From contig CAWEEP010000007.1 in assembly GCA_963808125.1 (NCBI GenBank), forward strand, positions 1 through 64,000: 64,000 bases of DNA, in the 5' to 3' direction. The notes beneath the pieces were generated by a model that saw only the letters and a program-made list of their open reading frames with translations, had not been told where the DNA came from and ran no database searches. This stretch comes from CAWEEP01 sp963808125. Its GTDB lineage: Bacteria; Chloroflexota; Dormibacteria; Aeolococcales; Aeolococcaceae. Position 1 is the first letter of the stretch; each line of letters begins with the position of its first letter. A program made the translations under genes and the position numbers. Below, one piece after another: positions 21,382-30,320 of the stretch.

Positions 21382-21516
21382 CCCCGGTGAGCCGGGTCGA
21401 CGAGGTGGAGGCGGCGCGGAAGCCGGTCCTGCGCTGGCGGGCACCGGCGTGAGCGCGGGCCCCCGCCGCCAGGACCGGCAGCGGAGGACGCCGACGACCG
21501 CGCCGAACTGCACCGG

Positions 21517-22035
21517 ATGCTGGCCGAGCGCGCCTTCCGGTGGGACTTCGTCCTCTCCAGCGGCCGGCGGAGCGACTACTTCTTCGACGCCAAACAGGTG
21601 ACCCTGGACGGCCGGGGTCTCGTCCTGGTGGCCTCGATGATGCTGTCCCGCTGCCGTCGACTGGATGTCACCGCCGTCGCCGGCGACGACGGTGTCGGCC
21701 CCCTGCTCGGAGCGGTGACAGCGCTGAGCGCCAGGGACGGCGGCGCTCCGCTCCACGCCCTCATGGTGCGCAAGACCGCCAAGGAGCACGGCATCGCTGC
21801 GAAGGTGGCGGGGCCGGCCCCAGCGCAGGCGGAGCGGGTGGTCCTCATCGAGGACGTCGTCACCAGCGGGGAGTCGCTGATCCGCGCCGCGCTGGCGCTG
21901 GCGCCGTCCGGCGTCGAGGTGGTCGAGGCGGTGGTCGTCGTCGACCGCGAGGAGGGCGGGGAGGCGGCCCTGCGCGAGCACGGCCTGCCGCTGCACGCCC
22001 TCTTCCGGCGTAGCCAGTTCTCAGCCCCCGCCTGA
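21517..22035 (+). CDS. pyrE: Orotate phosphoribosyltransferase
   Basis: Joins orotate and PRPP to make OMP in pyrimidine synthesis. Blocks: VLSSGRRSDYFFDAKQV, VAGDDGVGPLLGAVTALSA, VRKTAKEHGIAAKV (catalytic Lys) and the PRPP loop VVLIEDVVTSGESLIRA. ATG 21517 gives about 172 residues, slightly short. A GTG at 21449, one base out of frame, would restore the missing N-terminus (ending DDRAELHRMLAERAF) if a base was lost near 21465. It lies 135 bases after gcvPB. Confidence 0.88.
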   Translation: MLAERAFRWDFVLSSGRRSDYFFDAKQVTLDGRGLVLVASMMLSRCRRLDVTAVAGDDGVGPLLGAVTALSARDGGAPLHALMVRKTAKEHGIAAKVAGPAPAQAERVVLIEDVVTSGESLIRAALALAPSGVEVVEAVVVVDREEGGEAALREHGLPLHALFRRSQFSAPA

Positions 22036-22047
22036 GCCGGCACCGAG

Positions 22048-22795
22048 ATGGCATCCCGCCCCCCGGCGCAGGTGAGAGCCGCGGCGATCTGCGCCGCCGC
22101 CCTGATGCTCATGGCCTGCGGAGAACTCCAGCCACGCCGCAGGTGCCCGTCCCACCCCGACGCCGGCGCCCACCTCGGCGACTTCGACCTCGAGCCCCAC
22201 CGCGGACGACGAGACCCTCCAGGTGTTCGCCTCCGGTCTGGGTGGCTTCGAGCTGGACACCAACCCGGTCGCAGTGCTGCACAACCTCGCCGCGGACCAC
22301 ACCGCGACCGGGGTCGTGGTCACCTTCACCGTCCACTTCCCCGGCGGCACGTACTCCATCAGTTCCTCCCCGGACGTGTCGCTCTTCCCCGGCCAGACCC
22401 TCGCGGTGGCCACCACCTGCAACCGAGCCTGCGACGACAGCAAAGCCACCAGCACCGACGTCGCGGTGGCCGTCGGCTCCTGGGTGTCAGGCGGAGGAAC
22501 GCCCCTCACCGTGACGACGTCGCCCACCTACGCATGCGTGTCGCAGGACGACCTGAGTGGATGCTCGAATGCCGTCGACAGCTCCCAGGGCAGCGTCTCG
22601 GCGACCGTCCACGGCACGCTCCAGGCGCTGGCCGAGGTCGTGCTGACCGCCGTCTGCGACAGCGCCTCCGGCGCCATCGTGGACAGCGGGTTCACCCCCG
22701 CTTTCTGGCCGGGAGGGACGTCGAGATCGATGTCGGTGGCGGTGCTGGGCAACCCGCGGCCGGCCACCTGCCAGCTGTACGCCGTGGCGGTCTGA
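22048..22795 (+). CDS. Secreted lipoprotein of unknown function (one frameshift)
   Basis: ATG 22048 gives MASRPPAQVRAAAICAAALM with lipobox LMACG, so the mature protein is probably lipid-anchored at Cys25. A frame change near 22125 leads into a Pro/Thr/Ser-rich linker and then a beta-rich domain (TLQVFASGLGGFELDTNPVA, VVVTFTVHFPGGTYSISSSP, ATTCNRACDDSKATSTDVAV) with several Cys pairs, ending TCQLYAVAV. The second half reads as one or two Ig-like or jelly-roll units. No family recognised. Envelope or extracellular location is inferred from the signal. Confidence 0.65.
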
Positions 22796-22822
22796 CGCTC
22801 CGGCGCCGAACGTCCTCGCCCG

Positions 22823-23491
22823 TCAGCGGAGAGAGCAGACCGGCCAGGCTGAGGAATCCCCGCCGGCGAACATGCTGGCGGCGATCTCCGACTGCTGGAC
22901 CGGGTCCCAGATGTCGGTGCCGCCGTGGGCAGCGAACGTCGAGGGGAGGAACTGGAAGATCCCCACGTAGGGACCGGACGGGTTGTACGCGTCGGGTCGG
23001 AGGTTCGACTCGCAGGTCGCCGTGCTGATCATCCAGCTCGCGCTGACGCCATACGTCTCCGCGGCGGAGGTGATGATGGCCGCGACCTCCGCCGTCGTGT
23101 AGGTGGGCGCGGGGGTCGGGGTGACCGGCCGGTACATGACCTGCGGCGGCGCGGTCGGGTCGTCGGCCTGGGGCACGGGCGTGGGCGTGGACGCGGTCAC
23201 GTCCAGGTGGGCGGGCGCGATGGTCGGAACGTGAACCTCGGGCACGCTGAGGGCGGGGACGGGGGCGGACGCCTTCACCGTGCCCCCTCCGCTCGCACCG
23301 GTGGCGAGGGTCACCGCCGCCGCCGGTCCAACCACGAGGATGGTCAGGCCAAATACCAAGTCCCGCAGGCGCCGAGAAACCCGCCAGCCCCGAAGGGGGG
23401 CGCGGCGCAGCCTCGGCCGCTGGCGCACCAGGCGAAGCACTCGCGACGTGATCGACGTCAATCGGGGAATCCGCACAGGGTCACTCTCCAT
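22823..23491 (-). CDS. Secreted lytic-transglycosylase-like protein
   Basis: 222 residues: basic N-terminus, one membrane/signal helix (DLVFGLTILVVGPAAAVTLA), a Pro/Thr-rich linker, then a lysozyme-like domain. TATCESNLRPDAYNPSGPYV holds the catalytic Glu, followed by GIFQFLPSTFAAHGG and SEIAASMFAGGDSSAWPVC, matching SLT/transglycosylase-like domains that cleave peptidoglycan. ATG 23491 has a strong GGAGGGGGG upstream. The short C-terminus ending at the Trp/Cys region is typical of actinobacterial-type resuscitation/transglycosylase proteins. Confidence 0.82.
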   Translation of the reverse strand: MESDPVRIPRLTSITSRVLRLVRQRPRLRRAPLRGWRVSRRLRDLVFGLTILVVGPAAAVTLATGASGGGTVKASAPVPALSVPEVHVPTIAPAHLDVTASTPTPVPQADDPTAPPQVMYRPVTPTPAPTYTTAEVAAIITSAAETYGVSASWMISTATCESNLRPDAYNPSGPYVGIFQFLPSTFAAHGGTDIWDPVQQSEIAASMFAGGDSSAWPVCSLR

Positions 23492-23724
23492 ACATCACCC
23501 CCCTCCAGGGTTCCCAACTCGACGGCTCGCCGCACCGGCGAACGACGAGGATTCTGGTATCCGTTCCACCGAGGTTCGGGTGGTGGGCCGCGAAGGTGGC
23601 TGGGCAGCTCCCGGCCAGCGCTTGACGTGATCGGAACGCTTCGCGACCTGCACACCCTACCACAGCGGCCCCGCGACTGTCCCGACCCGGGCGCCTCCCG
23701 GGCGCAATCGGGCAAACTCCGCCC

Positions 23725-24282
23725 ATGGCCGACGAGGAACTGCGCGAACGACCGGTTGATCGGCGGACGGTGTTCGAAGGCCGTCTTCTGACCGTCCACG
23801 CCGACCAGGTGGCCACCGCCGGCGGCCAGCTCGCCACTCGGGAGATCGTCGACCACCCGGGCGCCGTCGCCATCGTCGCCACCGACCTGGACGGGAGGGT
23901 CGTCCTGGTCCGCCAGTGGCGGCATGCGGTGGGCGCGGCCCTCTGGGAGATCCCGGCGGGGACACTGACCCCGGGCGAGCCGCCCGAGGCGGCGGCGCGG
24001 CGGGAGCTGGCCGAAGAGACGGGCTACACCGCCGGCGAGTGGCGGCGCCTCGGCTCGGGACCGGTGGCGCCCGGCTACAGCAGCGAGATCCTCCACGTCT
24101 TCTCCGCCAAGGACCTCCACCCCGGCTTGCCCCACACGGATCCCGACGAGCACGTCGTCGCCCGCCTCTTCAGCCCGGAGGAGATCGTCCGCCTTGTCGC
24201 CGAGGATGGCGTGGACATCAAGACCGTGGCCGGTCTGGCCCTTGCCGGCATCCCGGTCGGCGGCCCGCTGGAGAGGGCGTGA
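23725..24282 (+). CDS. Nudix hydrolase, ADP-ribose pyrophosphatase type
   Basis: 185 residues. The Nudix box GX5EX7REUXEEXGU reads GTLTPGEPPEAAARRELAEETGY, preceded by LVRQWRHAVGAALWEIPAG, the ADP-ribose pyrophosphatase hallmark, and followed by GPVAPGYSSEILHVFSAKDL. It hydrolyses ADP-ribose or related nucleoside diphosphate sugars. ATG 23725 lacks a ribosome site; CAAACT sits six bases upstream. The stop overlaps the next gene's start (GTGA). Confidence 0.9.
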   Translation: MADEELRERPVDRRTVFEGRLLTVHADQVATAGGQLATREIVDHPGAVAIVATDLDGRVVLVRQWRHAVGAALWEIPAGTLTPGEPPEAAARRELAEETGYTAGEWRRLGSGPVAPGYSSEILHVFSAKDLHPGLPHTDPDEHVVARLFSPEEIVRLVAEDGVDIKTVAGLALAGIPVGGPLERA

Positions 24283-24659
24283 CGGACAACGGGCCGCCGT
24301 CCGGCGGCGACCTCGTGGCCCGGGCGATCCGGGAGCTGACCCACGCCGTCCCCGGTGACGTCGACGAGGCTCCGGTGCCCGCCGAATCCACGACCTCCCA
24401 GCCCTGGGCGGAGACGGCGTCGCCCTCCACCAAGAACAAGCGCCCTCTCGAAGCCCTGCTCGCCGAGTACGCGGCCCGGGTGGAGGAGACGCCGGACGCC
24501 CGTGCGGCGCTGCCTGCCGACGCCCATCCCTCGACGACGTTCTACGACCGTTTCGGGCGGGGGTCGGAGAAGGGCGGGGAGGGCCAGCGGCGCCGCAAGC
24601 GGAGGCGGTTCGGGGGACGGAGGGGGCGGGGTGGTACCGCTCGCGGGCGGACGGGCTGA
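24279..24659 (+). CDS. Hypothetical disordered protein with basic tail
   Basis: 126 residues from GTG 24279, overlapping the Nudix stop. The N-terminal half has a short helix (DLVARAIRELTHAVPG) and an acidic Pro/Ser-rich linker. KRPLEALLAEYAARVEETPD is a second helix. The last 30 residues are Lys/Arg/Gly-rich (GQRRRKRRRFGGRRGRGG), resembling RNA- or DNA-binding tails. No family recognised. Translational coupling to the Nudix gene suggests a shared role. Confidence 0.6.
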   Translation: MTDNGPPSGGDLVARAIRELTHAVPGDVDEAPVPAESTTSQPWAETASPSTKNKRPLEALLAEYAARVEETPDARAALPADAHPSTTFYDRFGRGSEKGGEGQRRRKRRRFGGRRGRGGTARGRTG

Positions 24660-25434
24660 GGGACCGAGGCGCCCCTGGAGACCCGGCCCCGGCCTGGGTG
24701 ACCGGCCGATCCGAGCCCTGCTCTTCGACTACGGGCTCACCCTGGTGACGTTCGAACGGCCGGAAGGTGCTCTGCTGGCCGCCTACGATGCCATCGCCCG
24801 GCGCCTCGAGGCCTCCGGTCTGAAGCCGGTCCACGCCGCGGAGAGCCTCCTGCACGGGGTTCACGACCGCGTCGAGCAAGCGGTGGCGCGGCACGAGCGG
24901 GCCGGCCTCCTGGACGAGATCGACCTGATGGCGGAGGAGAGGGACGCCTACGCGGCCTGCGGCCTGCGCCTGCCCGACCCCCTCCTGGAGGAGGCGGGCG
25001 ACATGGTGCAGCGGGCCTGGTGGGAGGGCATCCGCGTGGCGGGCGACGCCGTCCCGGTGCTGACCGAGCTGAGACGGGCCGGCCTGCGAATCGGCCTCTG
25101 CTCGAACGCGCCCTACAGCTCTCGCAGCCTCCACGCGCAGCTCGAGCATGTCGGTCTCCTCCATCTCTTCGACAGCATCACCTTCTCCGGCGAGGTGGGC
25201 CGGCGAAAGCCGGCGCCCGAGATCTTCGACGCCGCGCTCGCCGCGCTGGGCGCCGGCGCGGCGACGTGCGCCATGGTGGGAGACCGCCGTCGCGAGGACG
25301 TCGGCGGAGCCCGGGCGGTGGGGATGGCGACCATCCGGACGCGTGAGCACCACGACGACCGCGGCCCGGGTAACGCCGACGCCGTCATCGACCGGCTCGG
25401 GGACCTCCCCACCCTGCTTCGCGACCGCCACTGA
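24631..25434 (+). CDS. HAD-superfamily hydrolase
   Basis: Haloacid-dehalogenase phosphatase of about 267 residues. Motif I is LLFDYGLTLVTF (DYGxT instead of DxDGT, a variant seen in FDYGGTL-type HADs), motif II LCSNAPYSS, motif III RRKPAPEIFDAAL and motif IV MVGDRRREDVGGARAVGM. The helical cap lies between about residues 40 and 115. GTG 24631 is the last plausible start before motif I and overlaps the preceding gene by 29 bases. Substrate is unknown. Confidence 0.85.
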   Translation: MVPLAGGRAEGPRRPWRPGPGLGDRPIRALLFDYGLTLVTFERPEGALLAAYDAIARRLEASGLKPVHAAESLLHGVHDRVEQAVARHERAGLLDEIDLMAEERDAYAACGLRLPDPLLEEAGDMVQRAWWEGIRVAGDAVPVLTELRRAGLRIGLCSNAPYSSRSLHAQLEHVGLLHLFDSITFSGEVGRRKPAPEIFDAALAALGAGAATCAMVGDRRREDVGGARAVGMATIRTREHHDDRGPGNADAVIDRLGDLPTLLRDRH

Positions 25435-25490
25435 GGCCGGTGGCGTGATAGCGTCGGCACGGCAACGCGCCATTGCCCTTGCCGGACGTG

Positions 25491-25760
25491 ATGATGGCTG
25501 TCGACTTCCGTGACTATCTGAGGGATCGCTGTCGGGAGCGCGGCGTGTCCCTACACCGTCTCGCCTTGCTCTGCGATCTCAACCAGATCTACTTCTACCA
25601 GGCGGTCAACAAGAACAAGGACAACCCGCCTCCCTGGGTGCTGCGCCGCGCCGCGCCCCACCTGGGCGTCACCTACGTCGAGCTTCTTATCGCCGCCGGC
25701 TATCTCACCGAGGGCGAGATGCAGGAGTGGACGTCGAGGGGTCCGGCGGGGGGGGCCTGA
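25491..25760 (+). CDS. Small helix-turn-helix protein
   Basis: About 89 residues, MMAVDFRDYLRDRCRERGVS followed by LHRLALLCDLNQIYFYQAVN, an XRE-type helix-turn-helix (the second helix carries the YFYQAVNKNK recognition segment), then PPWVLRRAAPHLGVTYVELL. Domain architecture is that of a minimal Cro/CI-like regulator. Two adjacent ATGs (25491, 25494) and a GTG (25488) are possible starts. It lies 16 bases before dinB and may regulate it. Confidence 0.7.
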   Translation: MMAVDFRDYLRDRCRERGVSLHRLALLCDLNQIYFYQAVNKNKDNPPPWVLRRAAPHLGVTYVELLIAAGYLTEGEMQEWTSRGPAGGA

Positions 25761-25776
25761 GCCGCAAACTCGTGGC

Positions 25777-26922
25777 ATGGCCTGGGGCGGCGCGCGGGCG
25801 ATCATCCATCTCGACCTCGACGCCTTCTACGCGTCGGTCGAACAGCTCCGTCACCCGGAGCTGCGGGGGAGGCCGGTCATCGTGGGCGGCGGCGGACCGG
25901 AGCACACGGCCCGCAGCGTCGTCTCCGCCGCCTCATACGAGGCGCGCGTCTACGGGGTGCGCTCGGCGATGCCGCTCTCCCGCGCCATGCGCCTCTGCCC
26001 CGCCGCGGCGGTGCTGCCCGTCGACTTCACGGCATACCGGCACGCGTCGACGGAGATCTTCGCCCTGGCGCGGCAGGTCACCCCGCTGGTGGAGCCCCTG
26101 TCACTGGACGAGGCGTACCTGGACGTCACCGCCACACCCGGCGAGCCCGAGGGCATGGCCGCGGGCCTGCGCGACCGCATCCTCACCGCCACCGGTCTGC
26201 ACGCCAGCTTCGGCGTCGCCACGACGAAGACGGTGGCCAAGGTCGCGTCCGACCTGCGCAAGCCGCGCGGCTTCGTCGTCGTCCCGCCGGGGGATGAGGC
26301 GGCCTTCCTCAGACCGCTGCCCCTGCGCGTCCTGCCCGGCCTCGGCCCGGCAACCGAGCGCGTGCTGACGGGCCTGGGGCTGCGCACCCTGGGCGAGCTC
26401 GCCGCCCACCCCCAGGGGCTTCTGGAGAGGCGACTGGGCCGGGCAGCCGCCCTCTCCCTCCACCTCCGCAGCCAGGGGGTCGACAGCTCGCCGGTGACAC
26501 CTCCGTCGGCCCCCAGGTCCATCTCGCGGGAGGAGACGTTCGAGCAGGACATCACCGACCCCGCCGCCCTCCGCGAACATCTGCGCCGCCTCTGCGCCGA
26601 CGTCGGCCGCAGCCTGCGCGCCGCCGGGCTCTCCGCCAGGACCGTCGACGTCAAACTCCGCCACGCCGATTTCACGACCGTCATCCGCCAGCGCAGCATC
26701 GATGCCGGGAGTGACACCGACGCTGCCATCGTCGCCGCCGCCCTGGCGCTGCTGGCCGAGACCCACCGGCCGGGCGAGCCGATCCGCCTCCTCGGCGTGG
26801 GGGTCCACAAGCTCGAGCGGACGGCTCAGCTCGACCTCTTCGCCGGCGCCGGCGGAACGCGCGACCGGCGCATCAACTCGGCGCTGGACTCGCTCCGGCA
26901 GCGTTTGGGCCCGGCGCGCTGA
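25777..26922 (+). CDS. dinB: DNA polymerase IV (Y family)
   Basis: 381-residue translesion polymerase. Catalytic motifs: IIHLDLDAFYASVEQLRHPE, ARSVVSAASYEARVYGVRSA, SLDEAYLDVT (Asp-Glu), FGVATTKTVAKVASDLRKP, and the helix-hairpin-helix RVLPGLGPATERVLTGLG. The C-terminal AQLDLFAG is a beta-clamp-binding motif. Length is normal. ATG 25777 has a weak upstream site; it follows the small HTH gene. Confidence 0.94.
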   Translation: MAWGGARAIIHLDLDAFYASVEQLRHPELRGRPVIVGGGGPEHTARSVVSAASYEARVYGVRSAMPLSRAMRLCPAAAVLPVDFTAYRHASTEIFALARQVTPLVEPLSLDEAYLDVTATPGEPEGMAAGLRDRILTATGLHASFGVATTKTVAKVASDLRKPRGFVVVPPGDEAAFLRPLPLRVLPGLGPATERVLTGLGLRTLGELAAHPQGLLERRLGRAAALSLHLRSQGVDSSPVTPPSAPRSISREETFEQDITDPAALREHLRRLCADVGRSLRAAGLSARTVDVKLRHADFTTVIRQRSIDAGSDTDAAIVAAALALLAETHRPGEPIRLLGVGVHKLERTAQLDLFAGAGGTRDRRINSALDSLRQRLGPAR

Positions 26923-27020
26923 GCCGGGGCGTCACGGGAAAGGAGCCCGACCGCCTCTGGTACGACCACGCGGACCTCCGCGAGCCCAACGACGGGGGGA
27001 GCTCCTGAGCCGACCTGGCC

Positions 27021-27620
27021 TCAGTCGGCGCCGTCCTCGTCCGGATCGACGTCGTCGAGGTACAGGGCGATCTCGGAGTCGTGCAGCTCGCGCGCGGTTC
27101 CCAGCATCCGGTCCACCAGTTCGACCCGGTCGAGGTCCCAGTGCAGGACGGCCGCGAGCTCGGCCAGGGTCGGATCGCGACCGAGCCGGTCCCGAAGCGT
27201 CAGCTGCGCCGCCTCGAGCAGCTCGGTGCCGTGGATCGCGGCGGCCGCCGCCCGAGCGGCCTCGACCTCCCGTTCCACCACCTGGTCGAGGTGGCCGTCG
27301 ACGGCGCGCCGGACGTGGCCTGCGAGCCCCGCGATGCCCCCGTCGCTGACCAGGTACTCGTCCAGCGCGGCGACGGCGGCCACGGAACCCTCCTGGAAGA
27401 GCTCCATGACCTCGAGACCGTGATCACGGCGGGCCAGGGCCGCCTCAAAGGCGATGCGGAGGCCGTGGTCGACGAGTTCCTCCCGAGCCCTCGCGCCCCC
27501 CCCGCGCGCCGCTGCGAGCACTGCGCCGGCGTCGCCGGCGGGCAGCCCGCCACGCCCGTGGAAGCGGGCGGCGAGAGCGTCCAGCTCGGTGTCGTCGTCG
27601 CGAGCGCCCATCGGCGGCAT
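27021..27620 (-). CDS. Sigma-70-like protein lacking region 4
   Basis: 199 residues. ARAREELVDHGLRIAFEAAL, then LEVMELFQEGSVAAVAALDE, parallel sigma-70 regions 1.2-2.2 (EELVEHNLRLV..., LDLIQEGNLGLMRAVEKF). RLGRDPTLAELAAVLHWDLD parallels region 3. The aromatic -10-recognition residues of region 2.3-2.4 are absent (IAGLAGHVRRAVDG in place of a YATWWIRQ-type segment) and there is no region 4; the C-terminus is acidic. It probably no longer directs promoter recognition alone, but may bind RNA polymerase. The start overlaps the SRPBCC stop (TGATG), so the two are coupled. Confidence 0.6.
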   Translation of the reverse strand: MPPMGARDDDTELDALAARFHGRGGLPAGDAGAVLAAARGGGARAREELVDHGLRIAFEAALARRDHGLEVMELFQEGSVAAVAALDEYLVSDGGIAGLAGHVRRAVDGHLDQVVEREVEAARAAAAAIHGTELLEAAQLTLRDRLGRDPTLAELAAVLHWDLDRVELVDRMLGTARELHDSEIALYLDDVDPDEDGAD

Positions 27621-28075
27621 CAGGCGGGAGAGCTGCCCGACGCCTTGCGGCCGAACTGGGCGGCGAACTGCTCCACCGCCCTGGCCACCTCCCGGCGGGC
27701 GGCGCCCACGCTGGCGTGCTCGACGGCGGCCCCGGTCAGACCGGTCCCCACCGTGTAGCGGGCGGTGAGCGAGACGCGGCAGCCGCCCTTGGTGGGAGCC
27801 ACCACGGCGGTCACTGTCAGTTCGAGGCCCTCCTCGAGGGTCACCACCGTGCGCTTGGGGCTGGTCGCCTCGGTGCAGACGAGCACGCCGCGCAGATGGC
27901 GGCCGATGAGGCCGGCCTCGACCTCGAAGCGGGCGCCCACCCCCTGGCGGGGGCCGCCGATGTGGCGGAGCCCGCGGATGGCGGGGAGCCAGGCGGCGTG
28001 CTCCAGGTCGAGGAGAGCCGCGTAGGCATCCGCCGGCGTGGCGGGCACGGTGACGTCGGCACTGACCTCGATCAT
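27620..28075 (-). CDS. SRPBCC-family (polyketide cyclase/START-like) protein
   Basis: 151 residues, MIEVSADVTVPATPADAYAA...LRHIGGPRQGVGARFEVEAG...GGCRVSLTARYTVGTGLTG. The order (N-terminal strand, helix, Gly-rich loop, antiparallel strands, C-terminal helix VARAVEQFAAQFGRK) is that of SRPBCC ligand-binding folds. ATG 28075 has a GTGAGG site. The ligand is unknown. It is upstream of and coupled to the sigma-like gene; a function as ligand sensor for that protein is only a thought. Confidence 0.75.
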   Translation of the reverse strand: MIEVSADVTVPATPADAYAALLDLEHAAWLPAIRGLRHIGGPRQGVGARFEVEAGLIGRHLRGVLVCTEATSPKRTVVTLEEGLELTVTAVVAPTKGGCRVSLTARYTVGTGLTGAAVEHASVGAARREVARAVEQFAAQFGRKASGSSPA

Positions 28076-28213
28076 TGGCGCCTCACCGTACCACCGCGCG
28101 CACTGGCGGGTCCGGCCGCACCCCATCGACTCTCCGTCGCTCCGTGACGCCTTCGTCGCCGGTGGCGGGGAGGCGGTCCCGTAGTGTGTGAGGGCCACCC
28201 GGCAGCCGCCACG

Positions 28214-30214
28214 ATGAAGTCGAATCCCCATCCCCACGCGCCCTCCGGAACAGTCCGCGCCCGCGAAGGGTTTGTCCGCGTTCCCAGGCCGGTGATGCTG
28301 GGGGCGGCCGCGTTCCTGGTCGCCGCCGTCGTCACCGGCGCGGCCACACTCCTTCCGGCGGGCTTCCTCCGGCTCGGCCTCGACCTCGCCGCCGCCCTGC
28401 TGGTGGCGCTGCTCGTCGGATTCCTCCTCGTCCAGATGGACGCCGGACGGCGCCGCCTGGCCGGTGCGGACGTCGCGCTCCGCTCCGCCGAGGCGCGCCT
28501 GCGGGCGGTCATCGGCGACGTCACCCAGGCGATCCTCCTGGTCGGCGAGGACGGCATCGTCACCGCCGCCAACCCCGCCGCCGGCCGCCTGTTCGGCAGC
28601 GCGGGCGCGGAGCTGGCCGGGCGGCACGTCGAGCAGCTCCTCCCCTCGTACCGGCTCTCCGCCACCGCCGCCGACCAACGCGAGGCCACGCGGGTCAGCC
28701 AGCCGGAGATGGCCGCCTTCCGTCGCGACGGCACGTGCTTCGTCGCGCACGTCGACACCAGCGTCAGCGCCGGTGAGGACGGGGTCACCCGCATCCTCGT
28801 GGTGCGCGACGCGCCGGAGGGCAGCCAGCCCGCCGCGGCGACCCGGCCGGTCCTCCATGACAGCCTGACCGGCCTTCCCAACCGCGACCAGTTCACCGAG
28901 AGGCTGCTCGCCCGGATCCAGCAGGGGGCGCAGCGGTCGACCCCCTTCAGCGTCTTCATGATGGATCTCGACCGGCTTGCCGAGGTGAACCGGAACTTGG
29001 GCCATGGGGCGGGCGATCAGCTGCTGCGCGCCGTCGGCGAACGTCTCCGCCAGACGATGCGCGCCTCGGACCTGGTGGCCCGCCTCGGCAGCGACGAGTT
29101 CGCCGTGATCCTCGGCGGCAGCGCCACCCCGGCGACCAGCGCCCGCATCGCCCGGCAAGTCCTGGGAGCCTTCCGGGAGCCGCTGATCGTCGACGGCCGG
29201 CCGGTGGAGCCGGCGGTCAGCATCGGCATCGCCAACTTCCCCGAGCACGGCGCGGACACCGGCACCCTGATGCTCCACGCCGAGGCGGCGATGTACTCGG
29301 CCAAGGAGGCCCGGCGGGGCTGGATGGTCTACTCCCAGGCCGACGACACCGCCGAGGTCGAGGACCGCGTCGTCCGGCTCGCCGAGCTGCGCAAGGCGCT
29401 CGACAACCAGGAGCTGGAGCTGTTTTACCAGCCGGTCGTCCGCGTCGCCGACGCGGCGCTGGTCTCGGTCGAGGCCACGGTGCGATGGCGCCATCACCGC
29501 CGCGGACTGCTCGAACCCGACCAGTTCATCCCGGCAGCCGAGCAGACGGAGCTCATCCGGCCGCTGACGCGGACGCTGCTCGGCATGGCGGTCGGCCAGC
29601 AATCGCGGTGGCGCGAGCAGGGATACGCGCTGCGCGTGGGCGTGAAGATCGCCGGGCGCAACGCCCAGGACCGCCAGTTCCCCAAGGCGGTGGGCGCCCT
29701 CCTTCGCCGCTGGGCGGTGCCGCCGACTGCGTTGGTCATCCACATCGACGAGAGCACCACCCTGTCGCTCGACGTCGAGACCCTCAACTCCCTGGCCGGT
29801 GCGGGGGTCAGCCTCGCCGTGGACAACTTCGGGTCGGGCCCGACCTCGCTGCTCCGGCTTCGCGGCCTCCCCTTCACCGAACTGTGCCTCGACGCCTCGA
29901 TGGTCGCCGCGCTGCGGGGTTCCGGAGCCCAGAGCGCCGCCGTCCGCGAGATCGTCGACATCGCCCACACACTCAACCTCACCGTCACCGCCCAGGGCGT
30001 CGACGACGGAGCGACGCTGGCGGCTCTCCAGCAGGTGGGCTGCGACGCTGCGCAGGGACGGCTGTGGAGCGAACCCGTGCCCGCCGGTGCGGTCATCCCC
30101 CTGCTCCGCCTCCTCGCCCGCCAGTCGCGCTTCCCCGGCCTGGGCAAGTTCCGTTCGGGGGAAGCCGTGCCCCCCGCGTCACCTCAATCCGGCGCCGAGT
30201 CGCTCTCTGGATGA
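28214..30214 (+). CDS. Membrane PAS-GGDEF-EAL protein, degenerate
   Basis: About 666 residues: two N-terminal membrane helices, a PAS domain (AILLVGEDGIVTAANPAAGR), a GGDEF domain (DSLTGLPNRDQFTERLL; active loop LGSDEF; I-site RASD five residues earlier) and an EAL domain. The cyclase loop is GSDEF instead of GGDEF. The EAL domain is eroded: EAL is EAT, the Asn ligand is Lys in VGVKIAGRN, DDFGTG is DNFGSG, and AEGVE is AQGVD. It is probably a c-di-GMP-binding or weakly cyclising receptor rather than a phosphodiesterase. A GTG at 28184 is an alternative start. Confidence 0.85.
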   Translation: MKSNPHPHAPSGTVRAREGFVRVPRPVMLGAAAFLVAAVVTGAATLLPAGFLRLGLDLAAALLVALLVGFLLVQMDAGRRRLAGADVALRSAEARLRAVIGDVTQAILLVGEDGIVTAANPAAGRLFGSAGAELAGRHVEQLLPSYRLSATAADQREATRVSQPEMAAFRRDGTCFVAHVDTSVSAGEDGVTRILVVRDAPEGSQPAAATRPVLHDSLTGLPNRDQFTERLLARIQQGAQRSTPFSVFMMDLDRLAEVNRNLGHGAGDQLLRAVGERLRQTMRASDLVARLGSDEFAVILGGSATPATSARIARQVLGAFREPLIVDGRPVEPAVSIGIANFPEHGADTGTLMLHAEAAMYSAKEARRGWMVYSQADDTAEVEDRVVRLAELRKALDNQELELFYQPVVRVADAALVSVEATVRWRHHRRGLLEPDQFIPAAEQTELIRPLTRTLLGMAVGQQSRWREQGYALRVGVKIAGRNAQDRQFPKAVGALLRRWAVPPTALVIHIDESTTLSLDVETLNSLAGAGVSLAVDNFGSGPTSLLRLRGLPFTELCLDASMVAALRGSGAQSAAVREIVDIAHTLNLTVTAQGVDDGATLAALQQVGCDAAQGRLWSEPVPAGAVIPLLRLLARQSRFPGLGKFRSGEAVPPASPQSGAESLSG

Positions 30215-30320
30215 GGCCGTCCGGGGTCTCACCCCGGCGCCGCGGGCGCCTCTCCACCGGCGATCGCGACGGGGACCTTCAACGGGCCGCACGCCGCGGA
30301 CACTAGAACTCGCCCGCCTA

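Noticed and set aside
21388..21452. 21-codon frame between gcvPB and pyrE
   Set aside because: No ribosome site or family; likely part of the pyrE leader or a chance frame.
26923..27010. Short frame after dinB ending in a TGA near 27008
   Set aside because: No start codon in frame; probably non-coding or debris.
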